This document shows positions 1 through 8,446 of a DNA stretch of 64,000 nt, one piece after another. The DNA comes from Streptomyces melanogenes (GTDB lineage Bacteria > Actinomycetota > Actinomycetes > Streptomycetales > Streptomycetaceae): positions 96,338 through 160,337 of the forward strand of contig NZ_BMTS01000019.1 of NCBI RefSeq assembly GCF_014649795.1, written 5' to 3'. The notes under the pieces were generated by a model, which made no database searches, had not been told where the DNA came from, and worked only from the letters and a program-made list of their open reading frames with translations. Numbering within the stretch: position 1 is the first letter of the stretch; each line of letters starts with the position of its first letter. Position numbers and translations under genes: made by a program.

Positions 1-2
1 CC

Positions 3-701
3 TGGCTCAAGGGGGTCTACCGGCCCCGCGCCTCGCTGATCACACAGGTGGCGGACGGCGCGGTGCGCCCGGAGGACGGGCCGACGGACGCACCGTTCAC
101 CAGCGCTGTGTCCTGCTCCGCTGTCGTCGTGGACATGCTGCACTATCTGGACCCCGCCCCCGCCGACGTCGCGGTGGAGATCGGCACCGGCTCCGGCTAC
201 AGCACCGCCCTCCTGGCCCAGCGAGTCCCTCCGGAGAACGTCGTCACCGTGGAGATCGACACGGAGCTCGCTGCCCGGGCACGCGAGTCCCTCGCGGGTC
301 TCGGTCTGCGGCCGACTGTGATCGCTGGCGACGGGGAACTGGGCTACCCAAGTCGTGCTCCGTACACGCGGATCATCTCGACAGCGGCGGTCCGCGAGAT
401 CCCACAGGCCTGGCTTGATCAGGCCGCGCCCGGCGCCGTCGTGGTGACCCCGCTCTTCGGACCGTTCGGCCACGATGCACTGCTGCGGCTAATCGCGGAC
501 GGGCAAGGTGGAGGTGAAGGCCGGCTCGTCAACGGAGTTGCGTTCATGAAAGTACGCGGCCAGCGCGCCGAGCGATCGTTCGAAAAGCTCGGCTGGCCAA
601 CGGTGAACGGCCCCTGGCCGCCGTACGGGGACTACCGCGTCACCGTCCGCGATGGGCGACAGAAGATCCAGGTAATCAAACCGATAGTCCGCCGTCCGTG
701 A
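3..701 (+). CDS. PIMT-like methyltransferase, 5'-truncated by window edge
   Basis: C-terminal ~232 residues of a protein-L-isoaspartate O-methyltransferase (PIMT) homologue. The frame is open to the left edge, so the true start lies outside; the GTG near 48 is internal, because the codons before it (WLKGVYRP, SLITQVADG) match the N-terminal half of the homologue at 45434-46297. The SAM-binding motif VEIGTGSGY is clear and is followed by the acidic loop TVEID. The enzyme family methylates Asp or isoAsp carboxylates; members in actinobacterial peptide loci make aspartimide in ribosomal peptides. It is closer to the PIMT at 45434-46297 than to the longer one at 49662-50819. Whether a small peptide gene precedes it cannot be seen. 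Family assignment is firm; substrate is unknown. Confidence 0.85.
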   Translation, partial: WLKGVYRPRASLITQVADGAVRPEDGPTDAPFTSAVSCSAVVVDMLHYLDPAPADVAVEIGTGSGYSTALLAQRVPPENVVTVEIDTELAARARESLAGLGLRPTVIAGDGELGYPSRAPYTRIISTAAVREIPQAWLDQAAPGAVVVTPLFGPFGHDALLRLIADGQGGGEGRLVNGVAFMKVRGQRAERSFEKLGWPTVNGPWPPYGDYRVTVRDGRQKIQVIKPIVRRP

Positions 702-785
702 GGCGGCGCCCCCTACCCGCTGAGACCCGTGTCGGGGATGGTGAGCGACGGAGGTGTGCGCGATGGCGGAGCTGCTAACAACGAA

Positions 786-818
786 GCGGTCCGCCCCACT
801 CTCTATGGGGCGGACCGC
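786..818. terminator. Hairpin terminator after PIMT-like gene
   Basis: Perfect 13-bp inverted repeat GCGGTCCGCCCCA / TGGGGCGGACCGC with a 7-nt loop, 85 bp after the methyltransferase stop. There is no U-tract, which is usual for high-GC actinobacteria. Confidence 0.7.
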
Positions 819-884
819 GGTGCTCTCAGGGCATTCTGACCTCACGGGCTTCGCCCGTAGGTGAAGCTGGCTCACGAATGTGAG

Positions 885-1035
885 CTAGAACGCCTTGGCG
901 TACTCAAGGAATGCGCTGAAGGCCGTGTACCCGACGCTGAAGGCCGGGCCGGTCCGGTTCTTGGAGTCGCGGACGGCGATGCCGTCGGTGCGGTTGGCGA
1001 CGGAGATGCAGTTGCCCGATCCGTCGTTGCTGTAG
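885..1035 (-). pseudogene. DUF397-domain protein, 3' fragment
   Basis: Only the C-terminal ~50 residues of a DUF397 protein remain. Visible hallmarks are YSNDGSGNC, the VAVRDSK-like core (IAVRDSKN) and the C-terminal FLEYAKAF, ending at a TAG stop. The N-terminal segment that normally precedes the SSYS motif is missing: homology stops near 1035, where coding sequence of an unrelated NUDIX gene begins on the other strand. DUF397 proteins are small partners of XRE (WhiJ-type) regulators in Streptomyces; no partner is adjacent here. Best read as a relic left by a deletion or recombination. Confidence 0.7.
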
Positions 1036-1338
1036 GGCGAGAGCGCCCTCGAAGCCGCCGTGCGCGAAGCCCGCGAAGAAGTCGGCATCACCCTCGACCC
1101 CGCCACCTTGCGCATCGTGCACGTGATGCATTTCCGCAACCGCGAGGGCCAGTCCCGGATCGGCTGGTTCTTCGCCACAGCCGAATGGGAAGGAACGCCA
1201 GTCAACGGTGAACCGCACAAGTGCGCCGGGATCGGCTGGTACCCCGCTGACCAACTCCCCGCCGAGGCAGTCCCGTACAACGCCCTCGGGGTCGCCCACT
1301 ACCTCAAGGGCGAGCCCGTCTCGATCCACGGCTGGTGA
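1036..1338 (+). pseudogene. NUDIX hydrolase, 5'-truncated
   Basis: The frame encodes the second half of a NUDIX hydrolase. The NUDIX helix is present from GESALEAAV through REAREEVGI, followed by a family-like C-terminus, but the first ~35-40 residues (the substrate-domain strands before the box) are absent. An in-frame TAG sits at 1033-1035 directly before the homology. The only candidate start, a GTG at 1060, would cut the NUDIX box itself, so the product would be inactive. It abuts the decapitated DUF397 gene, so both genes lost their 5' ends at the same point. Confidence 0.7.
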
Positions 1339-1653
1339 ACCACTGGGTCACCGGGCGGGTTCGAACCAGAGGCGTGCGGACCCGTGCCGCTGTGGCGGCC
1401 GCGGACGGCTATAGCAGTTGCCGCAACCGGTACCCGGCAAGGATCATGAGGTGGCGCGAGGTCCGGAGCACCGTACGGACAGGCGGGGCGGCCGAGGCCG
1501 CCACGTACACCGCCCGGGTGCCAGCGAGAGGGTTCGATTCCCGCTTCCGGTCCCGAGCACGCCGGATGGGGCGGCCCAGTAAGCGGGCCGCCCCATCCGT
1601 TTGACCTTCACGACGCACCCGGATCCGTCCACCGGCCCGGCGCGCCTGTTGGG
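1339..1653. other. Gene-free stretch with tRNA 3'-end-like segment
   Basis: No gene is supported here. Around 1526-1556 there is a T-arm-like string (GGGTTCGATTCCCGC) followed by a possible acceptor strand, as in the 3' end of a tRNA, but no matching 5' half lies within a normal tRNA length. A strong hairpin follows at 1563-1599. The arrangement resembles an integrase attachment remnant, but the support is weak. Confidence 0.3.
1563..1599. terminator. Strong hairpin terminator
   Basis: Perfect 15-bp inverted repeat CGGATGGGGCGGCCC / GGGCCGCCCCATCCG with a 7-nt loop, followed by TTTGACC. It lies downstream of the tRNA-like segment on the plus strand and 55 bp beyond the end of the minus-strand VCBS gene, so it could serve either direction. 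Confidence 0.7.
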
Positions 1654-2583
1654 TTAGATCAGGTTGAGGGAGTTGTAGCCCCAGCCGATCTTGACGCGGT
1701 TGTCGAACGGGTCGTGGGAGTCGCCGTTGCCGGAGTAGCGCCACAGGGTGCCGTCGTTGCCGCGGGCGATGAGGTCGCTGCGTCCGTCGCCGTCGAGGTC
1801 GCCGATGGACAGGAGGCGGTTGTAGGTGTTCCAGCCGCCGCCGATCTTGACGCGGTTGTTGAAGGGGTCGTTGCGGTTGCCGTTGCCGGTGTACAGCCAC
1901 AGCACACCGGCCTTGTCGCGGGCGACGATGTCGGTGCGGCCGTCGCCGTTCAGGTCGCCCTGGCCGGCGATCTCGGTGTACTGGCCCCAGCCGCCGCCGA
2001 CCTTGGTGCGGGCGGTGACCCGGCCGTCGTTGTAGCCGAGGTACATCCACATCACACCCGCCTTGTCGACGGCGAGGATGTCGGACTCGCGGGCTCCGGC
2101 GAGGTTGCCGGGGGAGAGGACCTTGTTGTAGATCTGCCAGCCCCCGCCGATCGTCTTCGCCGAGCCCTTGTTGGTGCCGGCGTAGAAGAGGGTGCCGTCC
2201 TTCAGGATGCTCCAGGCACCGTCCTTGTTCCCGTCCTTGTCCTGGTCGACCTGCAGGACATGCTTGAAGTCCTTCATGTTGCTGGCGGTGAGCTGCGCCG
2301 CCTCAAAACCGCCGTGGCCGTTGGGCACGTACCAGTCCAGCCAGCCCTCCCGCTCGATGGCCGCCATCGGGAAGGTAGCCGTCTGCTCCCAGTCCCCGGA
2401 CGCCGCGCGCGGGGCGGCCAGCTTTCCCTTCGCCGCCGCAGTGCCAGGCCGGTCGGCGGCCTTCGCGGCCGTGTCGGCCGGGTTCCCGGCCGCGAACGCG
2501 GTACCGGCGGTGGCAGCCATCGCCGCGGCGATGGCAGTGGCGGCGAGAGCGCTCTTGAAGGCGCCGCGCTGGGCGAAGCTCAT
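1654..2583 (-). CDS. Secreted FG-GAP/VCBS-repeat protein
   Basis: 309-residue exported protein. The start is the ATG at 2583, with a GGGGGG ribosome site 5 nt upstream. Residues 1-35 form a Sec signal peptide (basic start, Ala-rich core, AFA-A cleavage area). The rest consists of beta-propeller-type FG-GAP/VCBS repeats: calcium-binding-like DxDxDGxxD signatures recur (DQDKDGNKDG, DLNGDGRTD, DLDGDGRSD), each followed by LW-R/Y-S/T-GNG units. Such Streptomyces proteins are cell-surface or secreted, with putative Ca2+ and carbohydrate or protein binding. No catalytic domain is visible. The gene is monocistronic. Confidence 0.85.
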   Translation of the reverse strand: MSFAQRGAFKSALAATAIAAAMAATAGTAFAAGNPADTAAKAADRPGTAAAKGKLAAPRAASGDWEQTATFPMAAIEREGWLDWYVPNGHGGFEAAQLTASNMKDFKHVLQVDQDKDGNKDGAWSILKDGTLFYAGTNKGSAKTIGGGWQIYNKVLSPGNLAGARESDILAVDKAGVMWMYLGYNDGRVTARTKVGGGWGQYTEIAGQGDLNGDGRTDIVARDKAGVLWLYTGNGNRNDPFNNRVKIGGGWNTYNRLLSIGDLDGDGRSDLIARGNDGTLWRYSGNGDSHDPFDNRVKIGWGYNSLNLI

Positions 2584-2729
2584 GGGATTCCCCCCAGGGA
2601 AATAGTCTATACAGGCGTGATTGGTCTGAATCGCGCCCTGTGTCACCGGCACCTTACACAGCTACTTCACGGGCCTCAGCGGGCGGGTGCAGGGCTTCCG
2701 ATTAGCGGGGGTGAACGATCCATCCTGCA

Positions 2730-2935
2730 CCGCGCTCGTGCCTCATCACTCCGGGGGATCCGCCGAGCTTGCCGCCAGCCGGGCCGGCATCGGCAGCCGT
2801 GAACTGGCCCGGGCGTGCGGGCTTGACCCACCCCACCGTTCTCAGGGCGCTCGACGGCCAGCGGCTCCCCTCGACACAAACGCTCCTGCTGCTGGAAGTG
2901 GGGGCCCCGGTAAGAACCCTGTCACCAGCCGCAAA
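2730..2935 (+). pseudogene. XRE-type helix-turn-helix remnant with frameshift
   Basis: Two plus-strand frames together read as one HTH domain. The first gives ELAASRAGIGSRELARACG; one frame over it continues as LTHPTVLRALDGQRLPSTQ. Joined near 2820 they reproduce the typical XRE pattern (helix 2, then 'GLTHPTV.RAL.G.RLPS'). No start with a ribosome site and no intact frame exists, so this is a broken fragment, possibly of an XRE regulator once linked to the neighbouring NB-ARC gene. Confidence rests on motif fit alone. Confidence 0.45.
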
Positions 2936-3008
2936 GGCGCATTCTCAGCCCTTTGGCCTGGAGGATCGAAGCAGCTCTGCTGTAGAGGTCGGCTCGGCAG
3001 TTGATGGA

Positions 3009-3962
3009 TCAATAGCCCTTCCCCCGCCAGTAGGCCAGGTTGTTCCGGGTGGTGAGGGTGTGGGGGTGATCGGGGCCGAGCACCCGCACCTCGCCCGCCA
3101 AGACTTCGGCCAAGGCCTCAACAGCACCGGCCGCGTCCCCTACCTCACCCCGGCAGTAGGCCAGGTTGTGCCGGGTGTCGAGGGTGTGGGGGTGATCGGG
3201 ACCCAGTACCCGCACCTGGTCCGACAGGAGTTCGGCCAAGGCCTCGGCAGCCCCGGCCATGTCCCCCGCCTCACCCTGCCAGTAGGCCAGGCTGTGCCGG
3301 GTGGCGAGGGTGTGGGGGTGATCGGGACCGAGCACCCGCACCCGGTCCGGCAGAAGCTCGACTAAGTCCTCAACAGCCCCCGCCGCATCCCCTGCCTCAC
3401 CCCGCCAGTACGCCACCTCGTGCCGGGTGGCGAGGGTGTCGGGGTGATCGGGACCGAGCACCCGCACCTGGACTGGCAGGAGTTCGGCCAAGGCCTCAAC
3501 AGCCCCCGCCACATCCCCCGCCTCCCCCCGCCAGTAGGCCAGGCTGTGCCGGGTGTCGAGGGTGTCGGGGTGATCGGGACCGAGTATTGGCACCTGGTCG
3601 GTCAGGAGTTCGGCTAAGGCCTCGGCCGCCCCCGCCGCATCCCCCGCCTCCCCCCGCCAGTAGGCCAGGCTGTGCCGGGTGGCGAAGGTGCCGGGGTGAT
3701 CGGGACCAAGTACCCGCACCCGGTCTGCCAGAAGCTCGGTCGAGGCCTTGGCAGCCCCGGCCGCGTCCCCCGCCGCCCCTCGCCAATAGGCCAGGTTGTG
3801 CCGGGTGATGAGGGTGTCGGGGTGATCGGGACCGAGCACCCGCACCCGGTCCGCCAGAAGCTCGGCTAAGGCCTCGGCCGCCCCCGCCGCATCCCCCGCC
3901 TCCCCCCGCCAGGACGCCAGGCTGTGCCGGGTGGTGAGGGTGTCGGGGTGATCGGGACCAAG
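3009..3962 (-). repeat. 126-bp tandem coding repeats (42-aa TPR units)
   Basis: Seven complete and one partial copies of a 126-bp unit at the 3' end of the NB-ARC gene. Units share DNA blocks such as the LGPDHP and LAYWRGEAGD codons and differ at a few positions per unit (D/H/G after DHP; S/N/E after TRH; A/P/T/S in ELLx). The close similarity implies recent expansion or gene conversion, and variation in copy number is likely between strains. Confidence 0.85.
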
Positions 3963-5363
3963 CTGGTGGGTAATAGTGCGGGTCAGGTATTGGAAGTGGT
4001 CGCGGGCGGCTGTTGCCTGACCGCTGTCGCCGAGGCTGAGGCCCGTGCGGGCGAGCACATCGTGGGCGTCCGGCCGGTACAGCGCGTCTTCGGCGCAGGT
4101 GGCCAGGGCGGTGGTGTTGGCGCGCAGGGCTTGGGCGTAGGTGGTGTCGCGTTCGGGGTAGGGCCAGGCGTCGAGCAGGGCGTCGGCTGCGGTGCGGGCG
4201 GTCTGGTGGTGCTGTTCGGGGGTGAGGGTGTCGCGGGTGGCGCGTTGGATGAGCTGGTGGACGCGTACGACGTGCTGGGGGTCGCTGGGGTTGTGGGTGA
4301 TGAGGCTGAGCCGGTGCAGGGCGCGCAGCGCGAGGCGCGCCTGGCGGGCCGAAGGGAGGGTGCGGCTCGCATGTTCGGCGAGGTGGGTCAGGGCGGGGTT
4401 GCTGGTCAGGACGGTTTCGGGGATGCCGTTGGGGTCGAGGAAGGCGGTGAGGTGGAGCATGGGGCGGGCCAGGCCTGCCGGGCGCAGGGTGTCGGCGTGC
4501 TCGATGGACAGGGACCAGGCGGCGGCCAGGGGGAGGGCCTGGCTGTCGGGGAGGCGGTCGGGTGCGGCGTCGGCCAGGGTGGTGGTGCGGTCGGCCAGCA
4601 GGGCCCGGTAGGCGGCCGCCGTCTCGCCGGAGTCGATGAGGTAGGCGGCGGCCTGAGCCAGCCCAAGGGGGAGATGGCCAAAGTCGTCGGCGAGGGCAGC
4701 AAGCTCGGGTGCGGGTTCGTGCCGGCCGTGGTCGGCCAGGGCCCGGGAGAGGTAGGCGGCCGCTTCCGTGCCGGTGAACAGGCCGACGTCAACCAGGCGG
4801 CGGTCGGTCCCGCTCAGGGCGGCATCCCGGCGGCGAGTAGTGACCAGGGTACGGCCGTACAGACTGGCGGGCGGCCACAGGTGCTTGAGGTCGTCGGGGT
4901 CGGCGACATCGTCCAAGACGATGACCCACCGGCACGGTTTGGCCCCGGCTTTGGGTGTCAGCCACGCCAGGAAGGCCCGCGCGGCCTGCTCAGGATCCTC
5001 ACTGTCGTAGCCGCACAGCTCGTAGGCGGCCTGCGCGTACCCGTCCACCACCGCCGACCGGGTACCGGCAGTCACCCACACCAGCACGTCCAGCTGCTCG
5101 CCCGATGCATCGTCCCAGGCGGTGCGGGCATAGTCGGCGGCCAACTGGGTCTTGCCCACCCCGCCCATCCCGGTCAGCACCTGCCCCACCACCGCGGTAC
5201 CACCGCCCTCGACCACCGCCCGCAGCCACTGCGCCTCGGCGCGGTGCTGGAAGGACTGCGCCCGGGACGGGATCACACCGACCTGATGCGGCCAGGCCGC
5301 CGGCCCCCGCGGCATGCGCACATTGACGTCGCCTGCCGCCAGCACAGACGTCCCGCCATGCAC
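3009..5363 (-). CDS. NB-ARC/TPR (NLR-like STAND) ATPase
   Basis: 784 residues. The N-terminus reads HGGTSVLAAGDVNVR. A P-loop NTPase of NB-ARC type follows: Walker A GMGGVGKT (65-72), Walker B VIVLDDV (147-153), sensor TLVTTRR and GLPL-like LPLGLAQ. A helical middle leads to tetratricopeptide-like 42-residue repeats from ~468 to the end, seven full copies plus a partial one, each carrying LGPDHPxT and LAYWRGE. The start is GTG at 5363; the frame is open upstream without another good start. STAND proteins of this build act as sensors, several in phage defence; the repeats would be the sensing arm. It lies 47 bp after a small gene whose product ends in a similar VYGGTNFNIGG string, so the two are probably co-transcribed. 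Sensor role is inferred. Confidence 0.85.
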   Translation of the reverse strand: MHGGTSVLAAGDVNVRMPRGPAAWPHQVGVIPSRAQSFQHRAEAQWLRAVVEGGGTAVVGQVLTGMGGVGKTQLAADYARTAWDDASGEQLDVLVWVTAGTRSAVVDGYAQAAYELCGYDSEDPEQAARAFLAWLTPKAGAKPCRWVIVLDDVADPDDLKHLWPPASLYGRTLVTTRRRDAALSGTDRRLVDVGLFTGTEAAAYLSRALADHGRHEPAPELAALADDFGHLPLGLAQAAAYLIDSGETAAAYRALLADRTTTLADAAPDRLPDSQALPLAAAWSLSIEHADTLRPAGLARPMLHLTAFLDPNGIPETVLTSNPALTHLAEHASRTLPSARQARLALRALHRLSLITHNPSDPQHVVRVHQLIQRATRDTLTPEQHHQTARTAADALLDAWPYPERDTTYAQALRANTTALATCAEDALYRPDAHDVLARTGLSLGDSGQATAARDHFQYLTRTITHQLGPDHPDTLTTRHSLASWRGEAGDAAGAAEALAELLADRVRVLGPDHPDTLITRHNLAYWRGAAGDAAGAAKASTELLADRVRVLGPDHPGTFATRHSLAYWRGEAGDAAGAAEALAELLTDQVPILGPDHPDTLDTRHSLAYWRGEAGDVAGAVEALAELLPVQVRVLGPDHPDTLATRHEVAYWRGEAGDAAGAVEDLVELLPDRVRVLGPDHPHTLATRHSLAYWQGEAGDMAGAAEALAELLSDQVRVLGPDHPHTLDTRHNLAYCRGEVGDAAGAVEALAEVLAGEVRVLGPDHPHTLTTRNNLAYWRGKGY

Positions 5364-5410
5364 CGTCGTCCGCTGGTTTACGCGCGGAACCGGCGGCCGG
5401 GAGGGGATGG

Positions 5411-5842
5411 TCAGTCTTTTGGGGACGCGGTGCCCTTGTTGTCGTAGTAGTTCCCGCCGATGTTGAAGTTCGTCCCACCGTAGACGGTGGAGTTCTGGAT
5501 GATGGCCCCCACCCGCTCGCGTTCGCCCGGATTCAGGGCCGGGGTAAGCCGGTCGCGCAGCAGTCGGAACAGTTCGTCACTGGCCTGCGGGTCCCGCTGC
5601 AGCAGCGCCTGCAACTGCAGCCGCCACATCCCCTCCAGAGCCTGCTCGGTATCGGGGTCCTGGTTCTGGCGGGCCTGGAGAACTTGCGTGCGCAGCGTCT
5701 CCAGCTCGCCGCCGACCTGGTCGGCCCGCTCCGGATGGACCCGCCGCCACAAGGCGACCACACCGTCCCGAGCCTGCTGCCAGGCATCCGTGGCCATCGC
5801 CGCCACCAGAGCCGAACCCGCCGCCATCGTCACCGGATCCAT
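5411..5842 (-). CDS. Small partner protein of NB-ARC gene
   Basis: 143 residues from the ATG at 5842 (MDPVTMAAGSALV), preceded by GGGGGCGGGG; an upstream in-frame start at 5953 would add a hydrophobic segment. The N-terminal ~25 residues are hydrophobic and amphipathic, the middle is helical and charged, and the C-terminus ends in NSTVYGGTNFNIGG, resembling the first residues of the adjacent NB-ARC protein (TTVHGGTSVLAAGD). Small proteins of this kind often precede NB-ARC/TPR genes in Streptomyces. No enzymatic motif is seen. Likely an effector or adaptor of the NLR-like protein; this is inferred from context only. Confidence 0.65.
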   Translation of the reverse strand: MDPVTMAAGSALVAAMATDAWQQARDGVVALWRRVHPERADQVGGELETLRTQVLQARQNQDPDTEQALEGMWRLQLQALLQRDPQASDELFRLLRDRLTPALNPGERERVGAIIQNSTVYGGTNFNIGGNYYDNKGTASPKD

Positions 5843-6150
5843 CCCCGCCCCCAACACCGCCGCCGCACCGAACAGCAACCAGCCTGATACCCGCACGTAC
5901 GCCAACGCCATAGCCGAAGACGATCGAACACGGCCCGAACGACTCGCAGCCATACGGGCTCAGACTCACCCAGTTTGCGGCTGGTGACACCCTTCTCACC
6001 GGCACCCCAAGTGGCGCTGCGCGCTCCCCTGTGGCCGACTGGCCTCTACGCAACAGTGCAGCTTCCTGCGTAGGTTGGGCTGGCCGATGTGCCGGCCCAG
6101 ACGACCGGAGCAGGCACTGGGGTGCCATTTGCGCCGTGAAGGACAGGCCG

Positions 6151-7269
6151 CTAGACGGCCGGGTCTGCCTCCGTGCGGAGTCCCTCGGCGAGGTGGTCGG
6201 CGGCGGCGTAGCCGGGGGAGCCGTCCAGCGCGCCGCGGCGCCGGTCGTACCGCTTGGTGGTGCGCGGGTCGTTGTGGTCGGCCCACTCCTGGATCTTGTC
6301 GGGGCGGGCGCCGGGCCGGGCCAGGGCGTGGGTGATGGTGGTGTGCTTGAGGGCGTGCGGGCCGATCGTTGTCTGCGGCAGGCCCGCACGCCGGGCCACC
6401 GAGCGGATCGCGCGCCACTGGGAGGGCTCATCAAGGCGCCCCCCGGTGCGGGTGGTGAGGATGTAGCCCTCGGTGCGCTCCCCGATCAGGACCGTGATCG
6501 CGTCGTAGACCAGCGGCGGGATCGCCTTGGTGACCCAGAAGCCGCCCTTCACCTCGACGTTGAGGACGTGGTGGCCGGCCTGGTGGCCGAGGTCCTCGAT
6601 CCGCGCGCCGAGCGCGGCCTCGATGCGCAGGCACATCCCGTACAGCATGAGCAGCAGGGTGTAGAGCCGGTGCGCGGTGTGTCGCGGGCGGTGCGCGTCG
6701 CGGGCGGTGCGCAGCAGCAGCTGGGTCTGCGCCTCGGTGAAGCCTTCGGTGCGGGTGAACAGCGGGTCGATGACCGGGTACAGCACCGCCTCGAAGGGGT
6801 TGGAGCCGAACTCCTCGGTGGGCAGAGCCTTCGTCTTCAGGACGAAGTCGTAGAAGGAGGAACAGGCGGAGAGCACGTTGTGCCGGGTGGCGTCGGAGCG
6901 CGGCGGCCCCTCCGGCACCCGCTGCCCGCCGCGCCAGACGAGGGTGGGCAGGTCCTCCAGGTGCAGGGCGAACGCGTCGGCGAGCAGGAACCGCACCCGC
7001 AGCGGGTGCACGCCGTGGGAGCGCGGATACGGCTCGAAGATCTTGAAGTTCTGGGCGTAGGTCTTGGCGGTGCCGGGGGAGCGCTGGTGGTGGTGGGCGA
7101 TCCAGGCGGCCGCCAGGGTGCACACCCCGTCGTGCTCGCCGTAGATCGCGGCGAGGTGGTCGAACAGCTTCCGCGCGTGCTCGGGCCACTGCGCGCGCGG
7201 GTCCTGGGCGACGCGGGCCAGGGACGTGCGCGCCGAGCGCGCCGCGGGCATCACCGGTTGCAGGGTCAT
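6151..7269 (-). CDS. Tyrosine-type site-specific recombinase/integrase
   Basis: 372 residues from the ATG at 7269 (GAGGAC upstream). There is an N-terminal SAM-like core-binding domain and a C-terminal catalytic domain. Visible catalytic positions: Arg I in MCLRIEAALGA, the beta-hairpin Lys in GGFWVTKAI, box II HALKHT, and the C-terminal WADHNDPRTTKRYD with His and the nucleophile Tyr. Box II carries Lys where the family normally has Arg (HxxR), an unusual change. It probably belongs to an integrated element; no att core was identified, although a short hairpin lies just downstream at about 6040-6075. The upstream HEPN gene is on the same strand with a 115-bp gap. Confidence 0.85.
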   Translation of the reverse strand: MTLQPVMPAARSARTSLARVAQDPRAQWPEHARKLFDHLAAIYGEHDGVCTLAAAWIAHHHQRSPGTAKTYAQNFKIFEPYPRSHGVHPLRVRFLLADAFALHLEDLPTLVWRGGQRVPEGPPRSDATRHNVLSACSSFYDFVLKTKALPTEEFGSNPFEAVLYPVIDPLFTRTEGFTEAQTQLLLRTARDAHRPRHTAHRLYTLLLMLYGMCLRIEAALGARIEDLGHQAGHHVLNVEVKGGFWVTKAIPPLVYDAITVLIGERTEGYILTTRTGGRLDEPSQWRAIRSVARRAGLPQTTIGPHALKHTTITHALARPGARPDKIQEWADHNDPRTTKRYDRRRGALDGSPGYAAADHLAEGLRTEADPAV

Positions 7270-7384
7270 GGTGTCCTCGGTCTCATGAGACCAGGTGTGT
7301 TTTTCGGTCGCTTCAGTCACTGGGCCGGACGGGGGACCGGCGGCGGTCCGGCGGCCGGACGCGATGTCGGCCGCCCGAGGCGGG

Positions 7385-8446
7385 TCACCCGTGCTGCTCT
7401 TCGCCCAGGACCTGCTGTCGGCAGGACGGGCACAGCAGCTGCCGGGTGGTGTCCTCGGGCGTTTCGGGGCGGGGGTGCAGGCAGCCGCACCCGCCGCAGG
7501 AGACGAGCGCATCCGGCGCGAAGCGGGCCGCGCAGGTGAAGCAGTACAGAGCCGCGGCCGCAGCGGGGTCGGCGAAGGTCACCTCGTCGGCCAGGGTCCG
7601 CGCGTGGCACGTGGGGCATTCGTTGAGCGGGTTGCGGAAGTCTGAATCCGACTGGAAGCAGTGCGCGAGGCTGAAGGCCGGCCAGTCGTTGCCGCAGAAG
7701 TGGCAGTAGCCCGTGCCCGGTTCGAGCGTGACGGCGCCCTGTTCGCAGTGGGGACAGGGCACCGTCACGCTCTCTTGTCCCTTCAGCACGGTGCCGCGCA
7801 GCCGGTTCATGCGCTCCCTGACGAAGGACTGGATGCTGTTCAGGCCCCACCGGACCCGGTTCATGTCGCCGGTGATCGCCGCTGCCTCGTCGTCGCTGAG
7901 CTGCGGCAGCAGTTCGGTGTCGAGGAAGTGGACGAGGAAGTCGAGCACGGCGGCGGCACGGGCCTCGATCGTGCGGGCGTTGTGGGTGAGGCCGAAGTGC
8001 TGGAGCGCGTTGCGGTCGTCGGACAGGTCCTTGAGTGCCTTGGCGTCCTTGTCGCTGATGGCGATGCCCGCGATGCGGCGCAGCCGGTCGACGGCGTCCT
8101 GGGTGGTGCAGCTGGCGAAGGAGTGCTCGGCGAACGCCTTGGCGGCCGCGGTGCCGGGGTCCTTGAACACCAAACTCCAGTGCTCGCGCAGCAGCCGGGC
8201 CTTGAGCAGCACCTCGGCGGCGGCCTGGAGGTGGAGCACCGCGTACTTGACGTCGCGGGCCTTGGTGTTGAGGCCCATGTCCGCCTTCTGGGCCAGGTGG
8301 TCGACGACGCTGCGCAGGTAGTCGACGCCGTTGCGGACGGGTGGGTAGTCCAGCTCGGCCGGTCCCACCCGGGGGGCGGGCACGGCCACCGGCCTTCCGG
8401 TGACGAACGGCGTGATGGGGTCGGCGGGCGGGGTGGGATCGTCCAC
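7385..8446 (-). CDS. HEPN-domain protein with zinc ribbons
   Basis: 353 residues from the GTG at 8446, behind GGAGGG. Residues ~40-180 are all-helical and carry the HEPN ribonuclease signature R-x4-H as RNALQH at 145-150, preceded by a conserved-looking LHLQAAAEVLLK helix. The C-terminal 150 residues hold six CxxC pairs (CPHC, CHFC, CPTC, CFTC, CGGC, CPSC), enough for three zinc ribbons. HEPN proteins are metal-independent RNases found in toxin-antitoxin, abortive infection and CRISPR systems. The zinc ribbons may bind nucleic acid. It sits beside an integrase on a mobile-looking segment, which favours a defence or stress role, but that is inferred. Confidence 0.6.
   Translation of the reverse strand: MDDPTPPADPITPFVTGRPVAVPAPRVGPAELDYPPVRNGVDYLRSVVDHLAQKADMGLNTKARDVKYAVLHLQAAAEVLLKARLLREHWSLVFKDPGTAAAKAFAEHSFASCTTQDAVDRLRRIAGIAISDKDAKALKDLSDDRNALQHFGLTHNARTIEARAAAVLDFLVHFLDTELLPQLSDDEAAAITGDMNRVRWGLNSIQSFVRERMNRLRGTVLKGQESVTVPCPHCEQGAVTLEPGTGYCHFCGNDWPAFSLAHCFQSDSDFRNPLNECPTCHARTLADEVTFADPAAAAALYCFTCAARFAPDALVSCGGCGCLHPRPETPEDTTRQLLCPSCRQQVLGEEQHG

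Noticed and set aside
1526..1556. Possible intact tRNA gene
   Set aside because: Only a T-arm-like segment with an imperfect stem is visible; the best 5' acceptor match lies about 115 nt away, too far even for a long-variable-arm tRNA. Kept only as a possible attachment remnant.
3924..5447. Gly/Val-rich plus-strand frame opposite the NB-ARC gene
   Set aside because: Low complexity, no domain, and fully overlapped by a well-supported gene on the other strand.
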